A stretch of DNA of 64,000 bases from Okeania sp. SIO2B3 (lineage in GTDB: Bacteria; Cyanobacteriota; Cyanobacteriia; Cyanobacteriales; Microcoleaceae): positions 172,265 to 236,264 of the forward strand of contig NZ_JAAHGH010000007.1 of NCBI RefSeq assembly GCF_010672525.1, given 5' to 3'. The position numbers and the translations under genes are program-made. The notes beneath the pieces were generated by a model. The model saw only the letters and a program-made list of their open reading frames with translations. It was not told the origin of the DNA and did not search any database. Positions 19,563-28,674 of the stretch are shown here, in pieces; position 1 is the stretch's first letter, and the number at the start of each line of letters is the position of its first letter.

Positions 19563-20039
19563 TTAAATCATCTCTTCAAGTTGTTTTTTACTCGTTCTGT
19601 CTACTTGAGTAATAATAGTAATGATATTTTTAAAACTTTTAATAAAATCAGTATCTGACTCTGTTACTCTTGCCAATGGCCCATGAATAGTATACCAAAT
19701 CATATGAATAGAACTATCAGGATTATTTTCTTTTGCTTTTATCCATTTTTTAGTTTCTTCTGTTAGCTCACTTTGAGCTTTATCATGTTCAAAACCTTTA
19801 GAATCCCAAACGTTAATATTAGGATTTTTATATTTTTCAAACCCTTGAGTCATTGGTTTACCATGACCAATTAACTTATCATCTACAGTATCTTTTCCAA
19901 ATAAACTCTGAATTATTGAAGTCTTTCCAGTTCCCGTATAACCACAAACAAGTATATTAGGTACAGCTTGTTTTTCTTTTTCTTTAATATAGTTTTCCAA
20001 AAAATATTTAAAACCCTCAGAGCTAGAGCTTGTGTTCAT
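19563..20039 (-). CDS. GTPase domain (N-terminal half of a split gene)
   Basis: A 158-residue P-loop GTPase. G1 is GYTGTGKTS (about residues 33-41), a candidate G2 threonine lies in KPMTQGFEKY, G3 is WDSKGFE, and G4 is TQVD, where the usual lysine of NKxD/TKxD is glutamine. It ends KKQLEEMI then TAA; the same frame continues TLTDANIS in the neighbouring open frame, so an AAA-to-TAA type change probably split a roughly 381-residue GTPase. The P-loop style resembles YfjP/DUF697-type GTPases. A downstream re-start could leave two polypeptides. The locus converges with the 544-residue gene; the two gene ends are eight bases apart. Confidence 0.75.
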   Translation of the reverse strand: MNTSSSSEGFKYFLENYIKEKEKQAVPNILVCGYTGTGKTSIIQSLFGKDTVDDKLIGHGKPMTQGFEKYKNPNINVWDSKGFEHDKAQSELTEETKKWIKAKENNPDSSIHMIWYTIHGPLARVTESDTDFIKSFKNIITIITQVDRTSKKQLEEMI

Positions 20040-20288
20040 ATATTAATATCCTAAGTTAATATCTTAAGTATTATCATATCATTGAGGGGCTACGAGGTTT
20101 AAATTCTTACAGGCTTTTTGAAAATCTTGACCTGTTAAATGTCAATTTTTCATCCATAATACATCCAACTTGATTCGGCAAGGTCTCCCGTTATAATCTG
20201 TGATTTAACGGGAGAGAAATTGCCTGGTAGTAAATTAAATAGGTTTCGATTGCTGTTCAAATCTAGCACTAAAGAGTAGTATAAAATT

Positions 20289-21542
20289 ATGATAATTACT
20301 CATTGCTACAAAGTTAAGCCCACTCCTGAACAGTCAGTCAAAATTGATTACTGGCTAGAACTATTACGAAGGCATTACAATTATGCTTTAGGTCAAAGAC
20401 TAGATTGGTTAAATAGAACTAGATGTCAAATTGACCGTTGTTCATTAATTTCATGTCCTATTGGCGAAATTCAAAAGTTGCCAAATTATTATTTTCAGCA
20501 ATCAGCACTTAAACAGACAAAAAAGTTATTTCCTGACTACAGAGAAATCTATTCAGAAGTCCAGCAAATTAACTTACAAAGACTAGATAAAGCTTGGAAA
20601 CGTTGGCTAATACCTGACAAAAAGGGTAAACGTGGAGGACGACCAAGATTTAAAAAATCAGGAAAGTTAAGGTCATTTTGTTTCAGTAGAGTCAATCATT
20701 CCAAAGCAGTAATTAAATTTGATGGAAAACAAATAATTACTACGAGGTTTGGTACTATTCGAGTAATAGTTCATAGAGCTATTCCAGACGGTATGACGAT
20801 AAAAACTGCAACTATAACTAAAAAAGCTGATGGTTATTATGTAAGTTTCAGTTTAGAAGATAAGTCGATTCCTAGTTTAATTCCTACAGAAAATATCAAA
20901 ACTGCTGTAGGTATAGATGTCGGCTTAAAAGAGTTCTTAACTACCAATACTGGTGAAACTGTTTCTGTTCCTAAATTCTATAGAAAATCTCAATCTAATT
21001 TAGCAAGAAAGCAAAAAAAAGTATCTAGAAAAGAAATTGGGTCAAACAACTGGAAAAAAGCACAAAATAAAATAGCTAAATTACATCAACATATTGCCAG
21101 ACAAAGAGAAGATTTTCACTATAAGACTGCTCATAAATTAGTTAAAGAATATGAGTTAATTGCTGTGGAAAACCTTAATATTAAAGGTTTAGCTAGAAAT
21201 AGCAAATTATCAAAATCAATTTATGATGTAGCCTGGGGAGTTTTTATTGAAAAATTGAATGCAGTGGCGGTAAAACGCGGTGTTCATATAATTAAAGTTA
21301 ATCCTCACAATACATCACAAAATTGTAGTAATTGTGGTCAAAAGGTACCTAAAACTTTGTCAGTTAGAACTCACTGTTGTCCTAAATGTAAAGTAGTTTT
21401 AGATCGGGACGAGAATGCAGCAATTAATATATTAAATAAAGCGTTAAACGAGGTGGGTATCATCTTGTCTGCTTGTGGAGGCTTAGATGTTAATCAGCCT
21501 GTGAAACAAGAAACTTCTTTGTTTGAGAAGCTCCCGTTATAA
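20289..21542 (+). CDS. tnpB: TnpB RNA-guided endonuclease, apparently intact
   Basis: At 417 residues it has all expected parts: an N-terminal HCYKVKPTPEQSVKIDYWLE region, RuvC-I GIDVGLKEFLT (aspartate about 210), RuvC-II AVENLNIKG (glutamate about 294), a zinc ribbon NCSNCGQK...CCPKC, and RuvC-III DRDENAAINIL (aspartate about 371). TnpB proteins use an RNA made from the element's right end to cut DNA beside a target-adjacent motif and so favour element retention. The three catalytic acids and four cysteines are present, so activity is possible. It is the only undamaged transposon gene in the window. Confidence 0.93.
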   Translation: MIITHCYKVKPTPEQSVKIDYWLELLRRHYNYALGQRLDWLNRTRCQIDRCSLISCPIGEIQKLPNYYFQQSALKQTKKLFPDYREIYSEVQQINLQRLDKAWKRWLIPDKKGKRGGRPRFKKSGKLRSFCFSRVNHSKAVIKFDGKQIITTRFGTIRVIVHRAIPDGMTIKTATITKKADGYYVSFSLEDKSIPSLIPTENIKTAVGIDVGLKEFLTTNTGETVSVPKFYRKSQSNLARKQKKVSRKEIGSNNWKKAQNKIAKLHQHIARQREDFHYKTAHKLVKEYELIAVENLNIKGLARNSKLSKSIYDVAWGVFIEKLNAVAVKRGVHIIKVNPHNTSQNCSNCGQKVPKTLSVRTHCCPKCKVVLDRDENAAINILNKALNEVGIILSACGGLDVNQPVKQETSLFEKLPL

Positions 21543-21570
21543 TCGCGAGATTTAACGGGAGAGAACTTCA
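21400..21570 (+). ncRNA. predicted right-end RNA (omega/reRNA) of the TnpB element
   Basis: In characterised IS605 elements the guide RNA overlaps the 3' part of tnpB and ends at the right end, with the guide being the flanking DNA. Here the last codons of tnpB run straight into a strong hairpin (CTCCCGTT...AACGGGAG) at 21531-21563, the right place for the terminal scaffold stem. Placement is by analogy only. Confidence 0.35.
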
Positions 21571-21684
21571 CAACACTACATAAGATATAGCGCTATAGTT
21601 TTAACTATCCACATCTAACGTTAATTCCTGGGTCCAAAAAAAGAAAATCAGAGGTTAAACTAACAACCCCTGACTATTTTCCAA

Positions 21685-21765
21685 TGCGGATGGCGAGACT
21701 CGAACTCGCAAGGCAAAGCCACACGCCCCTCAAACGTGCGCGTATACCAATTCCGCCACATCCGC
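21685..21765 (-). tRNA. tRNA-Leu (GAG)
   Basis: The minus strand folds as a class II tRNA: acceptor GCGGATG pairs with CATCCGC, the D arm has GGTATACGC, the anticodon arm CACGT-TTGAGGG-GCGTG gives anticodon GAG, a short variable arm follows, and the T arm is GCGAGTTCGAGTCTCGC. 81 nt with discriminator A; CCA is not encoded. Confidence 0.95.
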
Positions 21766-22183
21766 TCTAGTTAGCATCTATCAACCAAACTTCCAGAAAA
21801 TTATGGAATTTTAGCTAACAATATACAATAATAACATAAAATTCTGGAATGTCTACAAGAAATTTTCTAAAATCTTTTTAATGTAGTAGCCGTTGGGTTG
21901 GTTAGGACATTATCCCTCCTCTAAAATTTAGTCACAGTTAAGAATGTGCAAAGGGTCATTGACTCCCAATCGCTTATGACAAAAAATAAGGTCAATAGCT
22001 TCCCCCTTTCAAAGGGATAAAAAAGCGGTCGAAGGATGGCGAAGTTTCCTCGCCATATCCATGAGACCAAGAGAAAATAAACTTCAGTATTTCAACCCTT
22101 TGGCTTTAGCCAGAGTTACTGATAGCGTAGCTCCTCCAATAGGAGGCTAACTGATAACTGATAACTGATAACTGATAACTGAA
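21766..22183. repeat. spacer with a family B fragment and heptamer repeats before accC
   Basis: Contains the family B modules AAGCGGTCGAAGGATGGCGA and CTCGCCATATCC near 22022-22060, a TAGCTCCTCCAATAGGAGGCTA hairpin-like segment at about 22127-22149, and CTGATAA repeated about 4.5 times immediately before the accC ATG. AGGAGG is present but about 36 bases upstream of the ATG, too far for a normal ribosome binding site. Confidence 0.6.
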
Positions 22184-23542
22184 ATGCGGTTCTCTAAAAT
22201 CCTAATAGCCAACCGAGGCGAAATAGCCCTACGCATTCTCCGCACCTGCGAAGAAATGGGCATAGCTACCATTGCCGTCCATTCAACCATAGACCGCCAT
22301 GCCCTCCATGTGCAACTGGCGGACGAAGCAGTTTGCATTGGTGAACCCACCAGTAGCAAAAGCTATCTCAACATTCCCAATATTATTTCAGCAGCCCTAA
22401 CTCGGGACGCCTCTGCCATCCATCCAGGCTATGGCTTCCTCGCAGAAAACGCCCGGTTTGCAGAAATCTGTGCTGACCACGACATTGCTTTTATCGGCCC
22501 AACACCAGAGGGGATGCGGGCCATGGGGGACAAATCCACAGCTAAAGAAACCATGCAAAAAGCTGGAGTTCCTACAGTTCCAGGAAGTGATGGTCTTCTC
22601 ACAGATGAAAAAGAAGCAGTAGCGATCGCCAAAAAAATCGGTGTTCCCCTGATGATCAAAGCCACTGCTGGAGGTGGGGGACGAGGAATGAGACTGGTTC
22701 GCCAAGAAAACGAACTGTCCAAACTGCTTCAGGCAGCTCAAGGAGAAGCAGAAGCAGCCTTTGGCAACTCTGGAGTCTACATAGAAAAATTCATTGAACG
22801 TCCACGTCACATTGAATTTCAAATTCTAGCCGATAGTCACGGAAACGTGATTCACCTGGGAGAGAGAGACTGTTCTATTCAGCGTCGCCATCAAAAGTTA
22901 CTAGAAGAAGCTCCCAGTCCAGCATTAAGTCCTAAACTACGTCAGAAAATGGGGGAAGCCGCAGTCAAAGCAGCCAAGTCCATCAATTATATAGGTGCTG
23001 GCACTGTAGAATTTCTCCTAGACCAGTCTGGTGAATTCTATTTTATGGAAATGAATACTAGGATTCAAGTAGAACATCCAGTCACAGAACTAATTACAGG
23101 ACTTGACTTAATTGCGGAGCAAATTAGAATTGCCCAAGGGGAGAAACTGCGACTAACCCAAAAGCAGGTAAATTTTAATGGCCATGCCATAGAATGTCGA
23201 ATTAACGCTGAAGACCCAGACCATAATTTTCGCCCCCATCCTGGTCGCATTAGTGGTTATCTACCACCGGGAGGTTTAGGAGTGAGGATGGACTCTCATG
23301 TTTACACAGACTATGAGATTCCACCTTACTATGATTCTTTGATTGGTAAATTAATAGTCTGGGGACAAGACCGTTCTACTGCTATTCAGAGGATGAAACG
23401 TGCCCTCAGGGAATGTGCTGTGACAGGAATTCCCACAACTATCAGCTTTCATCAAAGAATTTTAGAGACTCCAGAATTTCTGGAGGGGCAAGTATATACA
23501 AACTTTGTTGAGACTGTGATGAAACCCGATAGTAGTAAATAA
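22184..23542 (+). CDS. accC: biotin carboxylase subunit of acetyl-CoA carboxylase
   Basis: AccC carboxylates the biotin on AccB with ATP and bicarbonate, the first half-reaction of malonyl-CoA synthesis. The 452-residue protein starts [19 protein letters not shown] and shows [17 protein letters not shown], the Gly-rich ATP loop [49 protein letters not shown], and [13 protein letters not shown] with catalytic residues. Length is normal. It leads the accC-yggT-psbX-ycf66 neighbourhood that I recall from other cyanobacteria. The start has no close Shine-Dalgarno because tandem CTGATAA repeats occupy that position. Confidence 0.97.
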   Translation: MRFSKILIANRGEIALRILRTCEEMGIATIAVHSTIDRHALHVQLADEAVCIGEPTSSKSYLNIPNIISAALTRDASAIHPGYGFLAENARFAEICADHDIAFIGPTPEGMRAMGDKSTAKETMQKAGVPTVPGSDGLLTDEKEAVAIAKKIGVPLMIKATAGGGGRGMRLVRQENELSKLLQAAQGEAEAAFGNSGVYIEKFIERPRHIEFQILADSHGNVIHLGERDCSIQRRHQKLLEEAPSPALSPKLRQKMGEAAVKAAKSINYIGAGTVEFLLDQSGEFYFMEMNTRIQVEHPVTELITGLDLIAEQIRIAQGEKLRLTQKQVNFNGHAIECRINAEDPDHNFRPHPGRISGYLPPGGLGVRMDSHVYTDYEIPPYYDSLIGKLIVWGQDRSTAIQRMKRALRECAVTGIPTTISFHQRILETPEFLEGQVYTNFVETVMKPDSSK

Positions 23543-23650
23543 GTAAGTTGAGGCAAAAAAAAACTAAGTATGTAACAAAAAGTAAAGTAGCTCTAAAACC
23601 TCTTCCCTTCTGCCTTGTGCCTTCTGCCTTCTGCCTCCTGCCTTCATTAG

Positions 23651-23935
23651 CTACAGCATCATTCTCAATAAACCTTGCTGGCCTAAAAGCAACTCTCGTA
23701 ATAAACTGAAAATACCTACCCAAATAATCGGACTAATATCTACCCCACCTAGAGGAGGCACAATTTTCCTAGTGGGGGCTAAAAATGGTTCTGTCGGCCA
23801 AAAAATCAAATTAAACGGAAGTTGATTGATATTTACCTGGGGGTACCATGTGAGAACTATTCGGAAGATAAATAAGAAAGTCATTAACCCCAGGACAATA
23901 CCTAGAGTCCAATTAGCTAATGTCAGATAGTCCAT
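23651..23935 (-). CDS. YggT family membrane protein
   Basis: 94 residues with two hydrophobic segments: LANWTLGIVLGLMTFLFIFR at the start and GGVDISPIIWVGIFSLLREL near the end. Between them are the family blocks VLTWYPQVNINQLPFNLIFW and TEPFLAPTRKIVPPLGG. YggT proteins (related to plastid Ycf19/CCB3) are small thylakoid or plasma-membrane proteins linked to cytochrome assembly and nucleoid or membrane organisation in other organisms; the role here is not shown. It is convergent with accC. Confidence 0.9.
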   Translation of the reverse strand: MDYLTLANWTLGIVLGLMTFLFIFRIVLTWYPQVNINQLPFNLIFWPTEPFLAPTRKIVPPLGGVDISPIIWVGIFSLLRELLLGQQGLLRMML

Positions 23936-24142
23936 AAGACAATAAAAAAATGTAATTTTGTCGAGTAAAATTTGCTTTAAGTTATCTGATTGTATTTCAA
24001 ATTATCTAAACGTTGGTTGAAGACCCGCGCTCTCCATCCCCACTTATTTACTACTACCAAAATTTGTACTGAAAAAAATCGCAAACCGCTATAATATTGA
24101 AGATTAAAGTAAATCAAATTTTGTGGCAAAGGGCAATAATCC

Positions 24143-24262
24143 ATGACTCCTTCTTTATCAAACTTCTTATTAAGTCTACTGGCGGGAACTCTAATTGTAG
24201 TTATTCCTGCTACAATTTTTCTGATATTCGTCAGCCAAAAGGATAAAGTTACTCGTTCCTAG
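24143..24262 (+). CDS. psbX: photosystem II protein PsbX
   Basis: A 39-residue protein reading [20 protein letters not shown] then [19 protein letters not shown]. One transmembrane helix (about residues 8-30) and the C-terminal SQKDK motif are typical of PsbX, a single-span subunit at the edge of PSII near cytochrome b559 and the QB site. The length and the neighbour ycf66 agree. Confidence 0.95.
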   Translation: MTPSLSNFLLSLLAGTLIVVIPATIFLIFVSQKDKVTRS

Positions 24263-24751
24263 ACCCTAAATAATAAACATTTTCCTTTTTGGAGCAAAGG
24301 TTAAGTCAGAATACCATTTCCTAGAAGTCTAACAATCACGAATTCTTCTTAGGAATAAACTTTTTTCTGCAATAACTTAACAGTTATGTGAAGAGCCGAA
24401 GAGCAAACTATTTTTGGTTTAAGTTTCACCTAATTTTTTTTTTGCAAAGACAAAGTTAAAGCCTCAGACTATAGAATAGGGAAGACAGTGATATAATTGT
24501 CCAAACCTAACAAGCTGAGGTTTTTCTTTGTTAAATTGATGATGTAGCAGAAGGCAGAAGGAAAAATCTGGCGTTGTTTGAGTTTTCAGCTTTTGATATG
24601 TCAAATATAGCAATGGCGACTGCTATACAATATCCAACTAAATATTAAATAAGCTTTATATCTGCCAAATAACTTCAAGTCTAAATACCAAGTCAGGGTA
24701 GAGATTATTAAACTTGAATTACTAATTGATGAATTACTTAGGAGATTTAGA
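24263..24751. other. spacer between psbX and ycf66 with a possible small structured RNA
   Basis: No gene seen. At about 24453-24532 AAAGCCTCAG and CTGAGGTTTTTCTTTG can pair around a roughly 55-base loop, with T-rich sequence after the second arm, so a terminator or small RNA is possible. CAGAAGGCAGAAGG heptamer-type repeats lie at 24548. Confidence 0.35.
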
Positions 24752-25633
24752 ATGGTCAACTTAGGATTAAATTGGAGTAGTTTGCTAGGAATAATCCTGG
24801 CCATAGCAGGAGCAGGACTATACTTTCTCCGCACATGGCGTCCAAAACTAGCGAGAGACCACGATATTTTCTTTGCAGCAATTGGCTTACTATGTGGAGG
24901 TATTCTTATATTCCAAGGCTGGAGATTAGACCCTATTTTAGCTTTTGGTCAGTTTTTGTTAACTGGTAGTGCCATATTCTTTGCCACAGAATCTATAAGA
25001 ATGAGGGGTCTTACAACTAAGCAGGCAAGAGAACGTACCCCTATTGTAGATGAAGAAAGACCGGTAAGTCCTGTTTATGGTTATGCAGAAACAGACTTAG
25101 ACGAACTAGAACCTTATGAAGAATATCCTGCTAACCGTCGTATCAGAGGTACTCAAGATTATCGTTCTTCTAGGCCAGATAATTTTGAAGATGATTACCG
25201 CCGTCGTCCTCCTAATCGCAGAAGCAGTTATGATAGAACAGGAGAAACAAACCCAAGATTACGCAAGCGTAGTCCTCGTTCAGAAGATTATTCTACTAGA
25301 TCGTCTGCTGAATATTGGGAAAATTCTGTAGACTTAGAAAATAACAGACCTGCTTCTCGCAGTCGAGGTAATTTTGGTGATGCTAATAGGCCAGAAGATA
25401 GACTACCTCGCCCTCGTAGTCGAGATAGTTGGGAGACTTCTAGTACTGAAGAAAGACCATCTAATAACCGTACTCGTCGTCCTATTCCCGAAGCAAGCTA
25501 CTCGGAAGAAATATCCTCTAGAACTAGAAAACGTCGTCCACCAGAAGCATCATCTACTGATGGAGAAGCAACATCAGAAAATTATGTAGAGTATACTCCT
25601 ATGGATTCTGCTGATAGTGATATTAATGGTTAA
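24752..25633 (+). CDS. ycf66: Ycf66 family protein
   Basis: 293 residues. The N-terminal 85 residues match Ycf66: NLGLNWSSLLGIILAIAGAG, FLRTWRPKLARDHDIFFAAI, LCGGILIFQGWRLDPILAF and GQFLLTGSAIFFATESIRMR, giving three hydrophobic segments. The rest is a low-complexity tail rich in Arg, Ser, Glu and Pro (RRRPPNRRSSYDRTGE and similar), likely disordered and facing the cytoplasm. Ycf66 is present in cyanobacteria and some plastids; its function is not established. A ribosome-binding-like AGGAG lies 11-15 bases before the ATG. Confidence 0.92.
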   Translation: MVNLGLNWSSLLGIILAIAGAGLYFLRTWRPKLARDHDIFFAAIGLLCGGILIFQGWRLDPILAFGQFLLTGSAIFFATESIRMRGLTTKQARERTPIVDEERPVSPVYGYAETDLDELEPYEEYPANRRIRGTQDYRSSRPDNFEDDYRRRPPNRRSSYDRTGETNPRLRKRSPRSEDYSTRSSAEYWENSVDLENNRPASRSRGNFGDANRPEDRLPRPRSRDSWETSSTEERPSNNRTRRPIPEASYSEEISSRTRKRRPPEASSTDGEATSENYVEYTPMDSADSDING

Positions 25634-26666
25634 ATTCTAATATAAATAGAAATATTAGGTGGGGATAATTTTGATTTTTCAAGTAAATTAAAAAATTGCA
25701 TTTTTCCCCGCCCACTCTATTATTTATTTAGTCGCTGAATATCAATACCTCTGTAGAAAATCAATTTTTGCTGAATCTAAAAAATCATCATCAAAACTTC
25801 ACCACAAAATTCCTAATCTATTCATTAATAAGCTGTTTTGCATTTAAACCATATATCCAATTTTTGTCAAAGGGAACAGCGGTGCGACCCCGCGTCGGCG
25901 CCAGATGCAAGCGGTCGGAACCAGGCTAGGTCTCCTCGCCATGGGAATGACCAAGAGAGGGAATGCGCACCAAGAAAGGGAATATAGAATCTAAATGATT
26001 GTGAACTTATTACTAATTTTCTATAAGTTTATAAATAATAGTTCAAACGGTTCAAACTTTATGAATTCCTATATCCATTTGCAGTGAAGTATAACACAAT
26101 ACTTTATTTGGTTAAATGAAACCCTAATTGAGTAAATTTCCTGTTAAATTGGCTCTACAATTATATAAATTTTAGGAGTTTTCAATTTAGTAAAAAAGAC
26201 AGAGTACATAGACTTTAGCCTCAAATTAGAACGAACTTATTCTCATGGCAAAAGTTATTTGTTTCACTCAAATAAAAAGTGCTATTCCTATAATTATTAA
26301 TAACTTGATCTACAAAGCTGGCGCGAAGCTAATATCTAGAATACTTGAAAGCCAATTCCCAATACAATAATTAAAGAATAGATAAATTAAATGTCATATT
26401 ACTTTTAAGTCTAGTGCCAATTTTACGGAAAAAAAATGCAAGTTTTTTGCTCCAAAAAGCTGAAAATGCTCACATTTTCAACAAACCTAGACAGACAAAT
26501 CTCAGACAATTATTCCTCTTTCCTCTTTCCTGCTTCTGACTCCTACAAAAAGACTTTTTCATCAAACCCTAATTAATCTTATCTATTAGCGACTCAACTT
26601 CTAACTCTTTTTTCAAAAAATTACTGCGTAATAATATTAAATATAAACTAGACTTGACAAGCAACA
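25634..26666. other. 1-kb gene-free spacer
   Basis: No credible gene. 25870-25980 holds a GC-rich module (GCGGTGCGACCCCGCGTC, AAGCGGTCGGAACC, GGTCTCCTCGCCATGGGAAT) that recurs near 8575 and 57700-57840. The last 300 bases are AT-rich and must include the promoter of the protease gene. Confidence 0.5.
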
Positions 26667-27836
26667 ATGAATGCCAAATTTTTGTCAAAAACCACATTAA
26701 GAATACTTATAGTAGTAGCAGTTGGTGTAAATTTAACTAATTTTTCTCCAGTCAAGGCTCAAATAACAGTAGATACAATTCCCAGACCCCTGAATAAAAA
26801 CCAAAAAGAAACACTACTTTCTCTAAGTCTAGAAGAAAAAACTAATATTCGTGTTTATGAACAAGCTAGTCAAGCAGTAGTTTCCATAGATACAGATAAA
26901 ACTAATGGTAGTGGTGCCATTATCAGTCCCGACGGAATGGTATTAACAAATGCTCATGTGGTATCTCAAGGCGGTGTGGTCAAAATTAGCTTAGCAAATG
27001 GTAGAAAAGTTACAGCAGATGTCATAGGTTTTGGTGAAGAAGATTTAGACTTAGCAGTTCTCAAAATTCGAGGAGAAAGAAACCTTCCCACTATTAGAAT
27101 AGCTCGTCCAGGTTCGACAAAAGTAGGTCAGCGAGCTTTTGCCATCGGAAATCCTTTTGGCAGATTTCAAGGTACTCTTACTGTAGGAATAGTTAGTCGT
27201 ATAGACCGAGAAAGAGGATTGATCCAAACAGATGCAGCTATTAACCCTGGTAATTCTGGGGGACCACTATTGAACAGCTCTGGAGAACTTATTGGTGTCA
27301 ATACTGCTATATTTACTCGTGGTCAATTAGGGGGTAATATTGGTATTGGTTTTGCTATATCTATAGATAGAGTCCCAGAGTTTCTAAGAGCAGTTCGAGA
27401 AGGAACAGCGCCTTTAGTAGCTCAACAACAAACAGGAATGTTTGATGAGAAGCAGGCTGAAAAATTAGACCTTAATGGTTTAATAGAAATCAAGGGTAAT
27501 TTGGACAGTGAATCTAATGTATTGCCTGTAGACAATAGTTACTATGACCTTTACGCTTTTGAGGGTTTAGCAGGTCAAAAGATTTCTATTGATATGAGCA
27601 GCAATAAAATAGATTCTTACTTAATTTTATTAAGTTCAAATGGTCAAGAATTAGCTCAAGATGATGATAGTGGTGGAGAGAAAAATGCCAGAATTGTGAT
27701 TACTTTACCAGAAGATGGAACTTACAAGTTATTAGCAAATTCTTATGAAGCAGGAGAGTCAGGAGAATATCAGTTGAAAATTGAGTCTGTTTCATCCAGA
27801 ATTAGACCTTTCTTTGAGCGCGAAAGGATAAATTAG
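26667..27836 (+). CDS. secreted trypsin-like serine protease with C-terminal PPC domain
   Basis: 389 residues. A signal peptide (about 1-31, ending PVKAQ) directs export. The HtrA-like protease domain has the triad: histidine in LTNAHVVS (about 96), aspartate in EEDLDLAVLKI (about 127) and serine in NPGNSGGPLL (about 196). There is no PDZ domain; instead a bacterial pre-peptidase C-terminal (PPC) beta-domain occupies about 270-380 (YYDLYAFEGLAGQKISIDM, SYLILLSSNGQELAQDDDSG, GTYKLLANSYEAGESGEYQL). PPC domains in other secreted proteases are often removed after export. The next gene carries a similar PPC domain, suggesting related surface or extracellular roles. Confidence 0.92.
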   Translation: MNAKFLSKTTLRILIVVAVGVNLTNFSPVKAQITVDTIPRPLNKNQKETLLSLSLEEKTNIRVYEQASQAVVSIDTDKTNGSGAIISPDGMVLTNAHVVSQGGVVKISLANGRKVTADVIGFGEEDLDLAVLKIRGERNLPTIRIARPGSTKVGQRAFAIGNPFGRFQGTLTVGIVSRIDRERGLIQTDAAINPGNSGGPLLNSSGELIGVNTAIFTRGQLGGNIGIGFAISIDRVPEFLRAVREGTAPLVAQQQTGMFDEKQAEKLDLNGLIEIKGNLDSESNVLPVDNSYYDLYAFEGLAGQKISIDMSSNKIDSYLILLSSNGQELAQDDDSGGEKNARIVITLPEDGTYKLLANSYEAGESGEYQLKIESVSSRIRPFFERERIN

Positions 27837-28674
27837 TATAGGTAAATTGTCTGAAATTTTATCTACTGATTTTATAGATAGGGATATGAAGATTAAAAAA
27901 AATTTTGACAAGAAAGATCGACAAAGCAGAGTGAAAAAATTTTGACTTTAAAAGCCACCTACATAGTAAACTATTATGTGCAATTATAAAAAATTGACTT
28001 GATATCTAGACTGAACCTAAAAGAATATGAAATAATCAAATTATTGCTACATATCCTCCCCTTTTTTGGTAGTCATACTAAATCCGGTTTATAAAGTACC
28101 CTTTTGTGTCGATAAGGGTATGGGGTATAGAGCAGATCGGGAAAAAGTTAGAGAGTATTTTTAAAAGTGCCTTTTGATCACCGGATTTGGTCTCAGTAGG
28201 GGTAAATCGTCGTTCTCTTGTACAGTAGTTAGTAGGTATAGGTAGGCTTGAGGATCGGAAACCCAACAAGATGTATTGAGATGAAATACTAAAACTTCTT
28301 GCCACATATCCTCCCCTTTTTTAGAGAGGAGCTAGAGGTTAGGAGAATTAAGGGAAGATATTTTTTTATGTGAAATATAAAATTGATTTAAAATGTCATA
28401 ATGAGCAGATAATAGCAATTTTATCAAAAAATGTATTTATAGGAAACAGGAATTTATAGCAAGTTCAACAAATTGTATTACAGCAAAATCAAACAGTTAA
28501 TAAATTCAGTACAAGTATTGATTTTGAAATCAAAAAAGATGATTATACTGAAACTCTGTAATTACTGACTAAAATTTACCCTAAACTTTTTCAATTAATA
28601 ATTATTCGTTATTATTTCCCACTATGCTAGTTGGAGAATTTAAGTAGTATATTTATTTGTATTTGAGGTGATTA
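27837..28674. other. gene-free spacer with an inverted-repeat element
   Basis: Holds the AAATCCGG-ended element (28080-28188) and a direct repeat CATATCCTCCCCTTTTTT at 28049 and 28303. An antisense frame through the element (28078-28305) has no known family and is judged non-coding. GAGGTG at about 28665 is the ribosome binding site for the next gene. Confidence 0.5.
28080..28188. repeat. short inverted-repeat element with AAATCCGG ends
   Basis: Begins AAATCCGGTTT and ends ACCGGATTT, about 109 bp. A sister of similar size lies at 32540-32638 (CAAATCCGATTT ... AACCGGATTTG). It carries no coding capacity, so it is MITE-like. A lone end-like sequence occurs near 29653. Confidence 0.6.

Larger units (their letters stand above)
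20175..21570 (+). mobile_element. IS200/IS605-type element carrying only tnpB
   Basis: The intact tnpB is bracketed by two nearly identical hairpins: TCTCCCGTTATAATC...GATTTAACGGGAGA at about 20184-20216 and CTCCCGTTATAATCGCGAGA plus TTTAACGGGAGA at about 21531-21563. TTGAT sits just before the proposed left end (20170-20174), the type of pentamer next to which IS605 elements insert. No tnpA is present, so movement would need one in trans. Element ends are inferred, not proved. Confidence 0.65.

Noticed and set aside
28078-28305. 75-codon minus-strand frame
   Set aside because: It overlaps the AAATCCGG inverted-repeat element and has no recognised family or ribosome binding site.
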